From: Gnetum montanum
Lineage: Eukaryota > Streptophyta > Gnetopsida > Gnetales > Gnetaceae
Reading direction: 5' to 3'
Length of the DNA stretch: 64,000 nt
NCBI GenBank assembly: GCA_015680685.1
Contig: MNCI01033474.1
Span: 2,288,097-2,352,096 of the forward strand
Under the pieces are notes generated by a model. That model searched no databases and had not been told where the DNA came from. It saw only the letters and a list, made by a program, of their open reading frames with translations. Made by a program: the position numbers and the translations under genes. Numbering within the stretch: the stretch's first letter is position 1; every line of letters begins with the position of its first letter. Below, in pieces: positions 22,031-32,920 of the stretch.

Positions 22031-23330
22031 ATAGGTCCTATCGTTCAGGCGGCACAAATATCTTCTCTTCTCGAGGAAAGCACGCCAGAATGGTACGCCG
22101 ACATCAAAACTTACCTCTTGCAAGGCAAGCTATCGCACGAATTAACACATGCGCAGAAAGATGCAATCCGCAAGCAAGCTAAGAAATACGTCATCATAGG
22201 AGATAGTACTCTCTGTAGATGCTCTTTTGATGGTGTGTTGGTTACTTGCGTTAACAAGGACCAAGCACAATGTATAGTTGGCGAGGTTCACGAGGGATTA
22301 TGCGGAGGACACGTAGCACCACGGGCTATGGCTTCAAAAATCCGTCGCTTAGGGTAATACTGGCCACGCATAGAAAAAGATTTCCTGACAAAGGTTAAAA
22401 CTTGTGACACATGTCAGCATCACGCAAATCTTATACATGTGTCACCCACAGAGTTACATATGACTCAGATAACATGGTCATTTCAAAGATGGGGACTAGA
22501 CATCATAGGTCCCATCGCGCCGAAATCTTCCGTAGGTCATAGCTTCATAATTACCGCTACTGAGTATTTTACAAAGTGGGTGGAAGCTGTTCCTTTACAA
22601 AAGATAACATCTACAGATTTTCCATTTTATCTTAGATAACATCGTAACCATATTTGGTCTCGCGATGACTATCGTGACCAACAATGGGCTACAGTTTAGT
22701 AGTACGAAAACCAAATCCTTCTGTGATAGCCTTGGCATTAAATAATCTTTTTCCTCACCCTACTACCCGCAAGTGAATGGTCAAGCTGAAGCAACAAACA
22801 AAGTTATCATCAATCTGCTCACGAAAATGCTTGATAGCAACAAGAAGTGGTGGCATGAAAAAATCCTCTATGTGCTATGGGCGTATCGTACTACATGTAG
22901 GACGGCTATAGATAGTACACCCTATAGCCTAGTCTACGGATCCGAAGCGGTGCTGCCCCTCAAGTTGCAAATTCCTTCCCTGAGAATGGTACTCTCCACG
23001 ATTATAAATGAGGCTCAACACACCAAGTCTCGGATCATGGATTTGGATTTAGTAGAAGATAAGCGAATACAGATGTTTGATACAATCGAAAAGTATCAAG
23101 ACAAGTAGAGGCAAAAACATTGTCACAATCTTTAGCAGCGTCTGATCAAGAAAGGAGATTTGGTTCTCAAGGCCATTCGCGAACCAGTAGGCATATTCTC
23201 TGCAAACTGGGAAAGCCCTTTCTTGGTGATTGATGCGTATAGCAACGGAGCATTCAAGTCAGCGAATGTCGATGGCAACGAGTTACCAAACCCTGTCAAT
23301 CATATATATTTGAAGCGGTACTACATATAG
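22031..23330 (+). pseudogene. Integrase of the Tat element
   Basis: The zinc-binding HHCC region is at about 22285-22425 ('EVHEGLCGGHV', 'CDTCQHH'), broken by TAA at 22355. The catalytic core starts with 'RWGLDIIGPI' (first Asp present), continues 'TEYFTKWVEAVPLQKIT', and is shifted near 22620. The second Asp region reads 'TNNGLQF' where 'DNG' is expected, a G-to-A type change. The glutamate is present in 'MNGQAEATNKVI' (22773). The C-terminal part reads 'LWAYRTTCRTAIDSTPYSLV', then 'KKGDLVLKAIREP' and 'NHIYLKRYY', ending near 23327. It would insert element cDNA into the genome if intact. Confidence 0.9.
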
Positions 23331-23344
23331 TGGCATCTCCAGTG

Positions 23345-23900
23345 TGAACATCACGTATGGCCATAATTGTCCGCTACGACGCTAAACTAGCAACCACCGT
23401 CCGCTACAACGTAAAACTGGCATTCCTTGCATGCGTTCAACACGACACTAAACTGGCAAGTTATAACCGTCCGCTACGACGTAAAACTGGCATTCCTTGC
23501 ATGCGTTCAACACGACACTAAACTGGCAAGTTATAACCGTCCGCTACGACGTAAAACTGGCGGTGTTGTACAGGTCCGCCAAGACGAAAAATTGGCACCT
23601 TTTGCACACGTCTGCCACGACGCTAAACTAGCACCGGCTGTCCGTCATGACATAAAACTGGCAAAGGGAGGCAACAGTCTGTTGAGACGTAAAACCAGCA
23701 CAGATTTGTCCTTGGTTCATGACATGAAACTGACATCCACAGCACGGTCTGCTGAGACCATAAATCAGCCTCGCCACCGTCCGCTACGACATAAAACTAG
23801 CATTTCTCAGTCTGCCCAGACTTTAAACTAGGACCATGGTCTGCTGAGACTTAAAACCAGCAACGGCAGTCTACCAGGACTTAAAATTGGGACTTATAGG
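23345..23900. repeat. Tandem array of 'ccgctacgacgtaaaactgg' type in the 3' noncoding region
   Basis: More than a dozen units of about 35 bp, each with a variant of 'cgacgtaaaactggca' or 'gacttaaaaccagca'. Two 70-bp composite units (23401-23470 and 23471-23540) are nearly identical, showing recent expansion. Tat/Ogre 3' untranslated regions are known to seed satellite DNA, and this array fits that pattern. Confidence 0.9.
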
Positions 23901-25040
23901 CTGCCATCATGCAAATCAAGCAAGCGCAATCATCTCTGTACAGCTGCACGACAAACGGGGTGGGATACTGGGATAGTCCCAGCGTCGCTACCCCACTCGC
24001 ATCCTACTGATTCCTTGGATGTGCTGAGAGGCATATTACTAACCCCTCAGAGATGTCGTTGCTGCTCCCACTACAGCGGTGGTACTTCTGAGGGTTTAGT
24101 TTCACCAGCAGGAGCACTGACGAAATCCTTGTCGACAACGACCTCGGGGATCTCCGCTCATCATCACCATCAGACTCTGGCTTCACAGATTCATCTAGCT
24201 GGTTCTTTGCATAACTAGTTAGGGGCGTTGAGTCTGATGTCCTTTGGCGGCGATATGCTAGGCTGAGCGTCAAGATTGGAGACTCTGGCCTCGTGCTACA
24301 GTTCCTCCTTCACGGCCCGATCACTTTATCTCGTCTCAAATGGTACTCGTTTTGACAACCTCGCCGGTCGTTCGCACGAGCAATGGTGTCCTCTATTTTC
24401 TTCTGTGGTTGCAGGTTACTTGCTTTGAGGATGTCGTTCAAAGGTGCATTCATCTGAGCAGTGAGGTACAAACAGCATTTTGAAATGGCTACTCAGGTTA
24501 GCCTGTCCACTTAGGAGTGCACCCTTGCTTTCCTTATAATCCTACCCTTAGCTCTTACTTCGCTTCGTCTCTACCATCTGCTTCCTGTATGCAAAAGTTA
24601 TATACACAAGCACCCATTTTCTGCATTCGCATTACAATCAAGTCCATAAACTGGCGTAACGCAATTCGCCGAGCGGATGCTCAAAAAAAAAGGGGGAGGG
24701 TTGGCAAAATGGGTGAAACACATCTCACCCAAGCCATGCAGACGCAACACAATTCATCTATGTAGCCCCTTCATCTACGAAATGATGGCATAACTCCTCG
24801 CTAACGCACCTGCAGGAGAAAGCCTAACTGCTTATGCGTAAAGAAACCATCCTTACTCATTTGAGTCTTCCCTGAACCTGTTTCCTACTATACCATCCTA
24901 TCTCCTATTTCCTCCATCTTTGCTCTTCTATGTTGCCAGGACGACACTTGAGTAACCATTGATGAACGCTGTTGGTGCTTTTACCTATCCGGTGTTTTGT
25001 ATTCTTTGTCGACGTCTTTCGGGCAAGCCCTCTAACTGTC
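23901..25040. other. 3' noncoding region of the Tat element
   Basis: About 1.1 kb with no credible coding frame. It includes a run of short pyrimidine-rich stretches and 'cttctgtggttgcag' near 24400, which could act as a splice acceptor. The frames here (for example minus 24004-24273) have no recognisable features. Confidence 0.55.
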
Positions 25041-25052
25041 AACAAAGAAGGG
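25041..25052 (+). other. Polypurine tract of the Tat element
   Basis: 'aacaaagaaggg' ends four bases before the 3' LTR start at 25057, where the plus-strand primer should lie. Confidence 0.7.
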
Positions 25053-25056
25053 CCAT

Positions 25057-26620
25057 TGAAACACCGTGAAAATTATGAGTCGGCCTCAGGCGAAGATTCG
25101 TGATTCAGGAAAAAGTACATGTCAGAATTCCAGAAGGGAGAACAAGGCAGAGTAAGACAAAGAGGCGCGTAGCATCAAGTCTTTGATTTCCTTTGCAGAT
25201 TTCCAATCTTACTATGTTTTCTATCTTTACGCTATATTACGCAACATAGCATAATAATGCTTAGCGTAATTCTGCTTAACATAGTCCAATATTGAAAGGC
25301 AGCTTACTTCAGCAAGTTTGGTGAAGCTTAAAGCCTAAGTAGCGTAATATGCGACTTCTTGTATATTCTGCTAAGTCTTTTTTCCAGGGCCGGATTTATG
25401 CTCTGTTACGGAAATCATGCGTAATGAGCTTCAGAGAGGTCAAAAATCCAAGGACGCATAACAGATCGGCTCCTTTCCTTTTGTAGATTGATCGCCTCAC
25501 GCTCGTTACACAACGTAGCGTACGTCAGCGTAATCCATTGTCAAGATGATCATTGTTTATGCTCCACTACGCTTGACGGCGTAAACGAGCATAAAACAGC
25601 TTAAGTCTAGCATTTTCAAGCCTTGTTACGCTCGTGCACGCGACGCAACATGGACAAGCATAATGTAGCCCAAAACCAGCTAAGACATGCCTGTTGCACA
25701 TTTGTTATTCATATGCACAATACGCAGATGAGCGTATTGTGCGTAACCATGAATTTCAAGACCAAGATGGTCAGGTCAATGATGTTTTGAAAGGTTTGAA
25801 ACACGTGTCATCACAACCATGCCTTCTCCACATATTGTCAAACTTATAAATACCTCCGTTGGCAAAAACACACTGGCATACACAGATAGAGAGACAGAAG
25901 CAGAGAGAGCAGGATTTTGGCAACTTTTGACAGCATCACCTTCTAGCAGAGACAGAGAATATTTTGCTTGAGCATTGGCAGTAGGAGCGATTGGTCCCTT
26001 GGCAAAGTCACAACTCTCTCCATCGGTGATCATTGGCAGTTTCGAGCAGAGACTACCTAAGGCAAAAGGAGCAGATTAGAGATCGAGAGATCATCTAGCA
26101 CGGCTTGTGAGCTCTATTGATCAGAAGCAGTTGATCGATAGACGTCAAAACTTGACCTTCCTTGCATCCCATCCCTGGCCTACGAGGTAGATCGGACTCC
26201 ATTCTGTACTTTTTCTTGGACAGTTTTCTTGTTATTTTGTGTTTATTTCGCACAAGATAATCGGGGTCTCCCTAGTGTAACTTGGCATATGAAATACTCG
26301 TTGTTTCGAGTCAAAGCATAGATCTTGAAATCACCCGTTTCTCTCGTGTCTGACTTCTTTTATCATGTTAACGTCATCATTATCACAATTTATCTACACT
26401 TTTCCCTCATTTCGTGACTCATCAAATCAAATCGTTTCACGAAATATTCATAATCTCCATCGATTTACTGATTTAGTAAGTCCCTGTCTGATCGGCAAGA
26501 CCGTTCAGGGCACCATGGATTCGTCTTTCTAGCATAGCCCTCGCACAAATCCGTGGTTAAAACTGTGTACATAGGATTTTGTTTGGTATTTTCCAGCTAC
26601 CGACATTTTCCGTCATTACA
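25057..26620 (+). repeat. 3' LTR of the Tat element
   Basis: 1564 bp, aligned end to end with 9240-10806. Most visible differences are transitions (C/T or G/A). Ends 'cattttccgtcattaca'. The 5-mer after it, 'ggaag', pairs with 'gaaag' before the 5' LTR as a target duplication with one change. Confidence 0.95.
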
Positions 26621-27136
26621 GGAAGGGCATGGCTAAGTACCATAAATGCATGCCTAGGAATCCGCAATCTTTCCCTAGAAATTTCTAAGGAAAACACTTA
26701 TGGGAAGATTGAGAAGAAGAAGGTTCCATGTATCACATACAATGATACAGAGAGTGATGATGTACATGAATGTTCAGCATTGCCTGCATGCAACCAGTGT
26801 GCCTAGGAAGTTAACATACAAAAGTGCCTATATGTAGCAACCACACCACAAGAAAACACCCAGTGGTTAATAGCTAATCAAGAGAGCAACCCACCAATAT
26901 GCATGGAACTAACTGGGGGACCAACTTGTGCCCACGTAGAAAGCATAGATGCACTGGACCAAGAGTGTTGCCAACTTCCAACCCTTAATCTAAAACCACC
27001 AGATAGGGGAAGTTGGAAACTCTTAGAAAATTCAAATGAGTACTTCGATTGGAGAATACTAGTCTATGTGCAACCGACCAAACCTTACCATGAACCTAGA
27101 ACAGTCTATGCACATAGCACATTTGAGAGAGAATGA
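26621..27136 (+). pseudogene. Protease 3' part of the pol-less Athila-like element
   Basis: Resumes the host protease right after the Tat insertion: 'RAWLSTINACLGIRNLSLEI' then 'KVPCITYNDTESDDVHECSA' to a TAG at 26804. The same passage is at 51655-51790 in the element at 47824 ('LSMINLKLGICKLSLEISKE'). A second open stretch to 27136 ('MELTGGPTCAHVESIDALDQ') also has a diverged counterpart at 51950-52110. RT should follow but does not. Confidence 0.8.
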
Positions 27137-29071
27137 CCTCGCTCATTATTTCAGATCTTTCCCTTCCAACTCAATCATGGGGGAGATGGCCACCTATGCT
27201 AATCAATTGAGGCCCTCAGTTTCTTTTTAAGTTTTTTTTTACACATTTTTGTTTTACAAATTTCTTTAACTTTTCTTATTTTTGTTTTACAACATCATTT
27301 ATACTTTTTCATTTCTTTGTGTGTTTGATTATTTTGTTTGATTTGTCACCTAATAAGTGCTCCTAATGGTGTATGAACTATATTCCATTGATTGCTAATG
27401 TTTGGTTTTTACCTTTAAGTTATGATGTTAATACTAAGGTATGGTTCTTTTGATATAACAGGAAATGAGTCCACTTCATCCATACATCCATAAATTTCTA
27501 TGGTCTCTCTTGGCTTGGAACTATATAGTCCCCTTTCTCAATAATAAGAACTATCAACAAATTGGTGACTGAGTATTTCTCAAACTAAGGAAGGACTCAA
27601 GGACTGAAAAGGGTGTGACTTCAAGGGAACTTGATGCACTTGTGCTGGCCATTCTCTTGGTTTTTGGATGTTTTCTTCTTGAGTCTCTCATACCATTCCG
27701 ATGCTACTCCATTATTGGGAAGCTAAGCTAATAAAATAACAAGTCTTTGCATGCTATGGTTCTCACACAAAAAAAAATAGTGAGGATTCAAAGCACACCT
27801 CTTAGATAGAATAATCATCTGGGCTACAAGCACTGGTTATGGAACTAAAAAAATAAAAATAAAAAAGGTTCTCTCTAACTAAGGCCCTTCCTTGCTTCCT
27901 ACCTTCTCCTTTTGCATTTCGTTGGAATGGTGGTGACTCTTTTGGGGAGACATTCTTGTTACTTCAAGTGGATGGATGAGCCAAATGTATTAATGCGAAG
28001 TCACTGGATGTGGATTGTTTAAGTCTGGATTTGGAATGGGATTTACTAAGTCACATTAACCATTAATACGCAAGGGGCTGTACACCACCTTGTTCTTGAG
28101 ACTCCATTCCATTCTCTCCTTGCCATCCTTCTTTCTCAATTTTTCACCTCATTGCCTATTGTATCAATAGTCCATATGTTGGTTGATGCATTGTTTTCTT
28201 TTTGGTAAACTCTTGTAGTTAAGACTTTAACTCTTGTCTCCAAATGACATTCCTAGAGCCTACGGACTCTTTGAATATGGGATTGTTAAGGCATTGAAGG
28301 CATGAGCCTGCTTTGGGGAGGATCCACTGGCATTCCTATTTGGTACATCCATTAATTTCTTTCCCTTAAACATTTACACAATCACCATTTATTTTGTTCA
28401 TTTCCATATTTGACATCCATTTTATTGGCGTGACCATTTTTTCTATTTCTCCATCTTTCTTATTCCTTATCTTTTTCCATTCTATTGCTACTAGAGGTTC
28501 GCTCTTAGTCATGGGGGTCCTTGTACAATTTTTTCAATTTTCTCCTAACCCCTACACCTTGGGTAGTCACCAATATTATATCTCTAGATCCACATTAGCC
28601 ATATCACAACTCAGCCGATGGACCTTACACTGAGGCAAGGTATTAACTACATTGTGACTCATTTATCCTTGCTAATATTAGACTGTGTTGTGTGTGCAGA
28701 TGGAAATCATACAACAATGGATTGGATATAGAGAAAACACTTGGAATGGACTGGTGCTGAAGCAGTTATGCAAGGAACATGATTGATGATGCACTTATGG
28801 ATGGACAACAAAAGGTGCAATCTTGGCATCGGCAACAATAGACTTCTTCTTTTCTCTTTCTCTTCTCTCTCAGCTGCCGAATAAGGCTGGATGTCAATTA
28901 TGTATAGTGTTTACTCTTGTTGTCATGAACACTATTTTGTCATGTTTTGTAATGATGATCTGTTCACATGTCACCCTATTCACCATTAGTGTCATTCAAA
29001 TCAATAATCCCATACCTTCCCAATATTTTGTAAGAAACTCGAGGATGAGTTTTCATTCAGTCATGGGGGTA
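27137..29071. other. 3' noncoding region of the pol-less Athila-like element
   Basis: AT-rich, no credible gene. It shares phrases with 54690-55990 of the related element, such as 'catgggggagatgg' against 'catgggggtgtcc' and 'gagcctgctttggggaggat' against 'gagcctgctttggaaaggat'. It ends in the purine-rich 'tcatgggggta' just before the LTR at 29072. Confidence 0.75.
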
Positions 29072-29594
29072 TGATGAGTCGTGATATCGCATGGGCCGCG
29101 ATATCGCGTTTGTGATATCGCAGCCCGTCGCCAATTCTATAAATAAGAGGCGAATTTCCCTTGCTTCCTCATCTACATCTAGACCCTTAGCCAAACTATA
29201 GTAGTTTTACCATTCCAGAGTTAGAATAATTTCCATGTACCTGCAGTAGGAGTCTCAAAGTGAATGGATCTTTATTTGAGCAAATTGTACCTGAGCACAC
29301 ATTTGTGTACGACAATAAAGATGAACTTTCTGATAAACCTTGCAACATATGGACTAAGATACATAGGATTTAATTATTATTAAATGTTTAAATTCTTTCA
29401 TAGATAATTCATGTCTCTCAACCCTTGACTCTCCTAGTTAAGTGCATTAAGTACGACTGCTTTAAGCACGTGTGTAACGCTTGGACCTAGAAATGAGTAG
29501 CGTTTGGTAATCCCAGTAGCATTGCACTAGTTCAAGGTGTGTGCAGCAAGTGGGAATTGATACTGGTGCTAGGATGATTAGAACTTAGTTAGCT
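29072..29594 (+). repeat. 3' LTR of the pol-less Athila-like element, truncated
   Basis: Aligns with 5388-5925 of the 5' LTR, with GATATC palindromes at its start ('gtgatatcgcatgggccgcg') and a TATA box at 29138. The match ends at 'agaacttagttagc' (29594), where an antisense LINE begins. About 280 bp of LTR are missing. Confidence 0.9.
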
Positions 29595-30743
29595 TAACCC
29601 CATTTTGACCATCATACCTCAATTCTATTTCTTATATCTTTATCAATTTAACCATTTGATTGTGGAATTGATCCTAGGTAGTAGAATTATTTATAATGAG
29701 GGACTTTTTTGCTTTGAGTTTTCACCTCTATTTTATCACTATTTATACTATTATTAAAATTAAGTTTCATATATTCTACCTTACTTCTAGTAATTTTTAA
29801 GATTTTTGATTTTAGAGAATGTCTTCAGTTCTCTAGTTTGGAAGCAATATTTACAAGAGTTATATCCACCAATCCAATATCATTTGCAAATAGCATACAC
29901 CAATGGATTTCATCTTATATTTTCTTTGTTAATTTATCCATAATAATGGAAAATAATTATGAGCTAAGCATAAACCCTTAATGTAGAACTATTGCAATTG
30001 AAAAATCAAATGTTGTTCTATAAGCTATTCTAATTTTAGTGGTAGCTCCTTCATACATTTCTTGAATCACTTTAATATATTTATCATGAATGTTTTTCCT
30101 TTACAAAGTTCACCAAATAATATCTTTAGACACTATATTATATGCTTTTTCCAAGTTAATGAAGATCATATGTAGATTTTTTATATGTGTTTCAAATTTC
30201 TTTATCAATTTTTGTATCAAGAAAATAGCCTTTATTGTCATTTTTCCTAGCATAAATCCAAATTGATTTTCTAATACTGTTCATTCAAGTCTAGGATGTT
30301 GCTCTATGACTCTCTCCAAAAGCTTCATAGTGTGACTCATTAGCTTGATCACTCTATAGTTTGCATAATTTTGTACATCTCCATTATTTTTTTAAATGGA
30401 AACAACAAAGATTTTTCTCCAATTGTTGTATATTTTTCCATTCTTTAAAATTTTCTTAAATACGTATGTAGCCCAGAAAACTCCTATATCTCTCAATTCT
30501 TTTCAAGTTTCTATAGGAATGTTGTCTAGTCCAACAAATTTTCCATTTTTCATCTTTGATAAGGCTGTCTTCAACTCAAAAAAGGAAAGTTCATTAACCA
30601 AACTAAAATTTAGTTTTTCTTCTTAGATTTCTTCTTTTGGAAATTCTTCATTTAATAATTTTTAAAAATAAAAGTTTTACCTATTTAAAATTTCATTATC
30701 TTTTATCGAAATTCTTTCATCTACTTCCTTGATACATTTGACA
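29595..30743 (-). pseudogene. LINE (non-LTR retrotransposon) RT fragment, copy 1
   Basis: Antisense fragment that matches 35437-36575 along its length. On the minus strand the counterpart encodes the LINE RT region ('PWCMLFANDT', where LINE RTs have the catalytic FADD, and 'SKLEKWRHSLESKVLKISRS'). This copy has many indels and stops. It is cut on the left by the truncated LTR (29594) and on the right by a copia LTR that inserted into it (30744). Confidence 0.85.
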
Positions 30744-31272
30744 TGTTAGGTGTGTCGTCAATTTTAAGTTTAAGACACCTTCATGTTGTAATAGTTGCCA
30801 TGTTGGCAAATTATTCTTGGCATGTTGGCTGAAAATAACAAAAGTCAAAGTATGTAATATGCAAAAGAATATATAACCACTCACACCCAATTTGGTCATG
30901 ATTAATTATGGATTATAACTCCATAATTTGGCTTTTACCCAAAGCATGATATTATGAGCACTATATAAGTGGATGCTTGGGTGGTCTCAAATCACATCTT
31001 CATCAAATCAAAGGGTGTGTGAGGAAGAATTCATGTTGAAGTCTCTTTCTTTTGTGAAAGCTTGATCTAAGCTTGTTGTAAGTCTCAAGGAAAAGAAGAC
31101 TTAGATTTCTAACGCTTGCTAGGAGTTGGAGTCATTGCTAGAGTTTTCATATGCTTTCCTTAGGATACTTTCTTGTGTTCTTGATGAATTTTTTCTGATT
31201 TTATAATTGAATTTTAATTTTTACTACTTGATGTTGCTTTATTATCTTAATTAATCAAGATGTAAATTAATA
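30744..31272 (+). repeat. Copia LTR, copy 1 (5' LTR of a truncated element)
   Basis: 529 bp from 'tgttaggtgtgtcgtc' to 'gtaaattaata', the same length as the 3' LTR at 40955-41483 and aligned with it throughout. It has a TATA-like 'ctatataagtgg' near 30961. The tRNA-Met-type primer site follows. Confidence 0.9.
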
Positions 31273-31275
31273 AAT

Positions 31276-31291
31276 TGGTATCAAACCAAGG
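31276..31291 (+). other. Primer binding site (tRNA-iMet type) of copia copy 1
   Basis: 'tggtatcaaaccaagg' after the LTR. Plant copia elements usually have TGGTATCAGAGC, complementary to initiator tRNA-Met. The copy at 37116 reads 'tggtatcgaatcaatg'. Confidence 0.8.
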
Positions 31292-31333
31292 TTTATTTGA
31301 TTCTTAATGCTCTTATCTTGTTAAGTGCATTAA

Positions 31334-32215
31334 GATGGTGAGCGGTGCTAAGTACATTGAAGAAATAGAAAAGTTCAATGGTAGCAACTACAATCTTTGG
31401 AAGCTAATAATGGAAGATTTGTTGGTTGAAAAGAAACAAGATGTATGTATCATTGGAATTAAACCAGAGATCATGAAAGCTAAAGAGTGAAATCAATTAG
31501 ATCATCTGGCTTTGGGAATAATTCGTAAAGGTATTTCCAATCTTATGCTTATAAATTTTCAAGATGAAGAGACTACAAAGGGGTTATGGGATGTTGTAAG
31601 TAAGATATATCAATTTAGTTCTTACTTGAATAAATTACATCTTAAAAAGAAATTATTGTTGTTAAAGATGTCTAAAAATAATACTATTGCATCTCATCTT
31701 ACTACTTTCAATAATATTATGAGATAATTATAATCAATCTATAGTACAATGAAACAAGGCAATCAATGTATTACCTTGGTATAATCACTTAATGATTCAT
31801 GGGAAAATATTATTTAAAATATTACCAGTACAAGTACCTATTTAGAATTTGATAAAGTTGTAGGATGGCTGATAATTGAAGAACTTCAAAGAAAGTGATC
31901 TAAGCCTACACCTACTAAAGCATTGGTAATTAAAGGACCAAGAAAATAGTAATAAAATAAATCCTTTGATAAGAATAATTCTAAAGTCAAGAAAGTTATT
32001 GAAGATACTCTTAAGAGAACACCAAAGTATTGAAATTGTGGGAAGCATGGCCACTTGAAGAAGGATTGTAAATTTCCAAAGAAAAAGGAGAAAGATGTTG
32101 GATTTGTTTCTTCTAAGAAGGATGTTGATGAAGACAAAATAGACTTGTGTATAGTCATAATTGAAGGTAAATCTAATTATAATTATTGGTATATTAGTTC
32201 ACAAAGTTAAAGTGT
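31334..32215 (+). pseudogene. Copia gag, truncated copy 1
   Basis: Begins at ATG 31334 with 'KYIEEIEKFNGSNYNLWKL', the classic copia gag start. It continues through 'LALGIIRKGISNLMLINFQD', 'TTKGLWDVVSKIYQ' and 'MSKNNTIASHLTTFNNIMR', and ends with a zinc knuckle with shifted frame near 32030 ('NCGKHGHLKKDCKFPKKK'). Stops at 31489 (TGA) and elsewhere. The match to the second copy breaks at about 32215, so protease and pol are absent here. Confidence 0.88.
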
Positions 32216-32920
32216 TTTCATATTTTTTTCTCTATGACTTAATGACCATTCCTCTACCTCTTGGAATTTGTTCCTTTTAAAATTTTGATTCTTTTTCAAA
32301 ACTACAAGCACCTACAAATCACAACCACTTGCATCTCAAAAACCATGATAAGACTATGCCTCGTAGCTCTTCACACTAGTAAACCATGCTAATTTTCGAT
32401 CATTGTTTCTTCTAGGATTGCAATAAGTAGTACCTTGCAATTCATTGGCTACAACTGGATTGCAACTCACACTCTCAATTTATGATCTTGTGTGATCACA
32501 TCCATCTTGGACTATAATGTAGAACATGAAACATAAAATATTTACCCTTAGGAAACCAACTGCAGTAGCTCGCAATTATAGATAGGGGCCTCCTATGAGT
32601 CATAGAGGCCTTGTAGTTGCTTGCCTAACCTATATAAATAACACAATTAACTTTAAAAAGAAATCCAAACATAATTATTTGACTCGTATGACTGCGAAGA
32701 ACGTTGATGATGCAAAATATAACAAAATGATGGGTTATCCTCATCATTTCCCTTATCCTTGGTAAAACACTTGGACTCAAGTGGGTTTCACATTTGGAAT
32801 GGCATCAAGCCCACACATACCCAAATCACTTTCAACAATCTACCATTCATTCCCAAGCTCCTCATCATTCCAATGGATTAGGTACATATGTATATTTCTT
32901 TCTCTTACTCTAATAGCCTC
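32216..32920. other. Unassigned AT-rich sequence, possibly chromovirus 3' end
   Basis: About 700 bp with no credible frame. It lies between the truncated copia copy and the antisense chromovirus integrase, so on the minus strand it would be the 3' noncoding region or LTR of that chromovirus. I see no paired LTR to confirm it. Confidence 0.4.

Larger units (their letters stand above)
9240..26620 (+). mobile_element. Tat-lineage (Ogre-like) Ty3/gypsy retrotransposon, 17.4 kb
   Basis: Both LTRs are present (9240-10806 and 25057-26620), TG...CA, roughly 95% alike by eye. Flanking 5-mers are 'gaaag' (9235-9239) and 'ggaag' (26621-26625), a target duplication with one change. Order: LTR, primer binding site, gag, protease, ~5-kb interval with an antisense gene, RT, RNase H, archaeal-type RNase H, integrase, tandem-repeat 3' noncoding, polypurine tract, LTR. 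The second RNase H plus an intron-like gap before RT place it in the Tat lineage near Ogre. It is younger than its host element but dead: every sense frame carries stops or shifts. Confidence 0.93.
5388..29594 (+). mobile_element. Athila-like Ty3/gypsy element lacking pol, split by a 17.4-kb Tat insertion
   Basis: Components: 5' LTR 5388-6190, primer binding site 6192-6210, gag-protease 6336-9239 continuing at 26621-27136, 3' noncoding 27137-29071, and a 3' LTR truncated at 29594. Without the nested insertion (9240-26620) it is about 6.8 kb. No reverse transcriptase, RNase H or integrase follows the protease remnant, whereas the related element at 47824 does have them. It is therefore a non-autonomous gag-protease derivative that would need pol in trans. 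The primer binding site resembles the tRNA-Asp type typical of Athila elements. Loss of the last ~280 bp of the 3' LTR removed the expected right target duplication. Confidence 0.85.

Noticed and set aside
23345-23900. Regular repeats that could suggest a CRISPR array.
   Set aside because: Units are head-to-tail and contiguous with no unique spacers, in a plant retrotransposon. It is a tandem satellite-like array.
24004-24273. 89-codon minus ORF in the 3' noncoding part of the Tat element.
   Set aside because: No domain, no counterpart elsewhere in the window, and it overlaps short plus-strand frames of similar quality.
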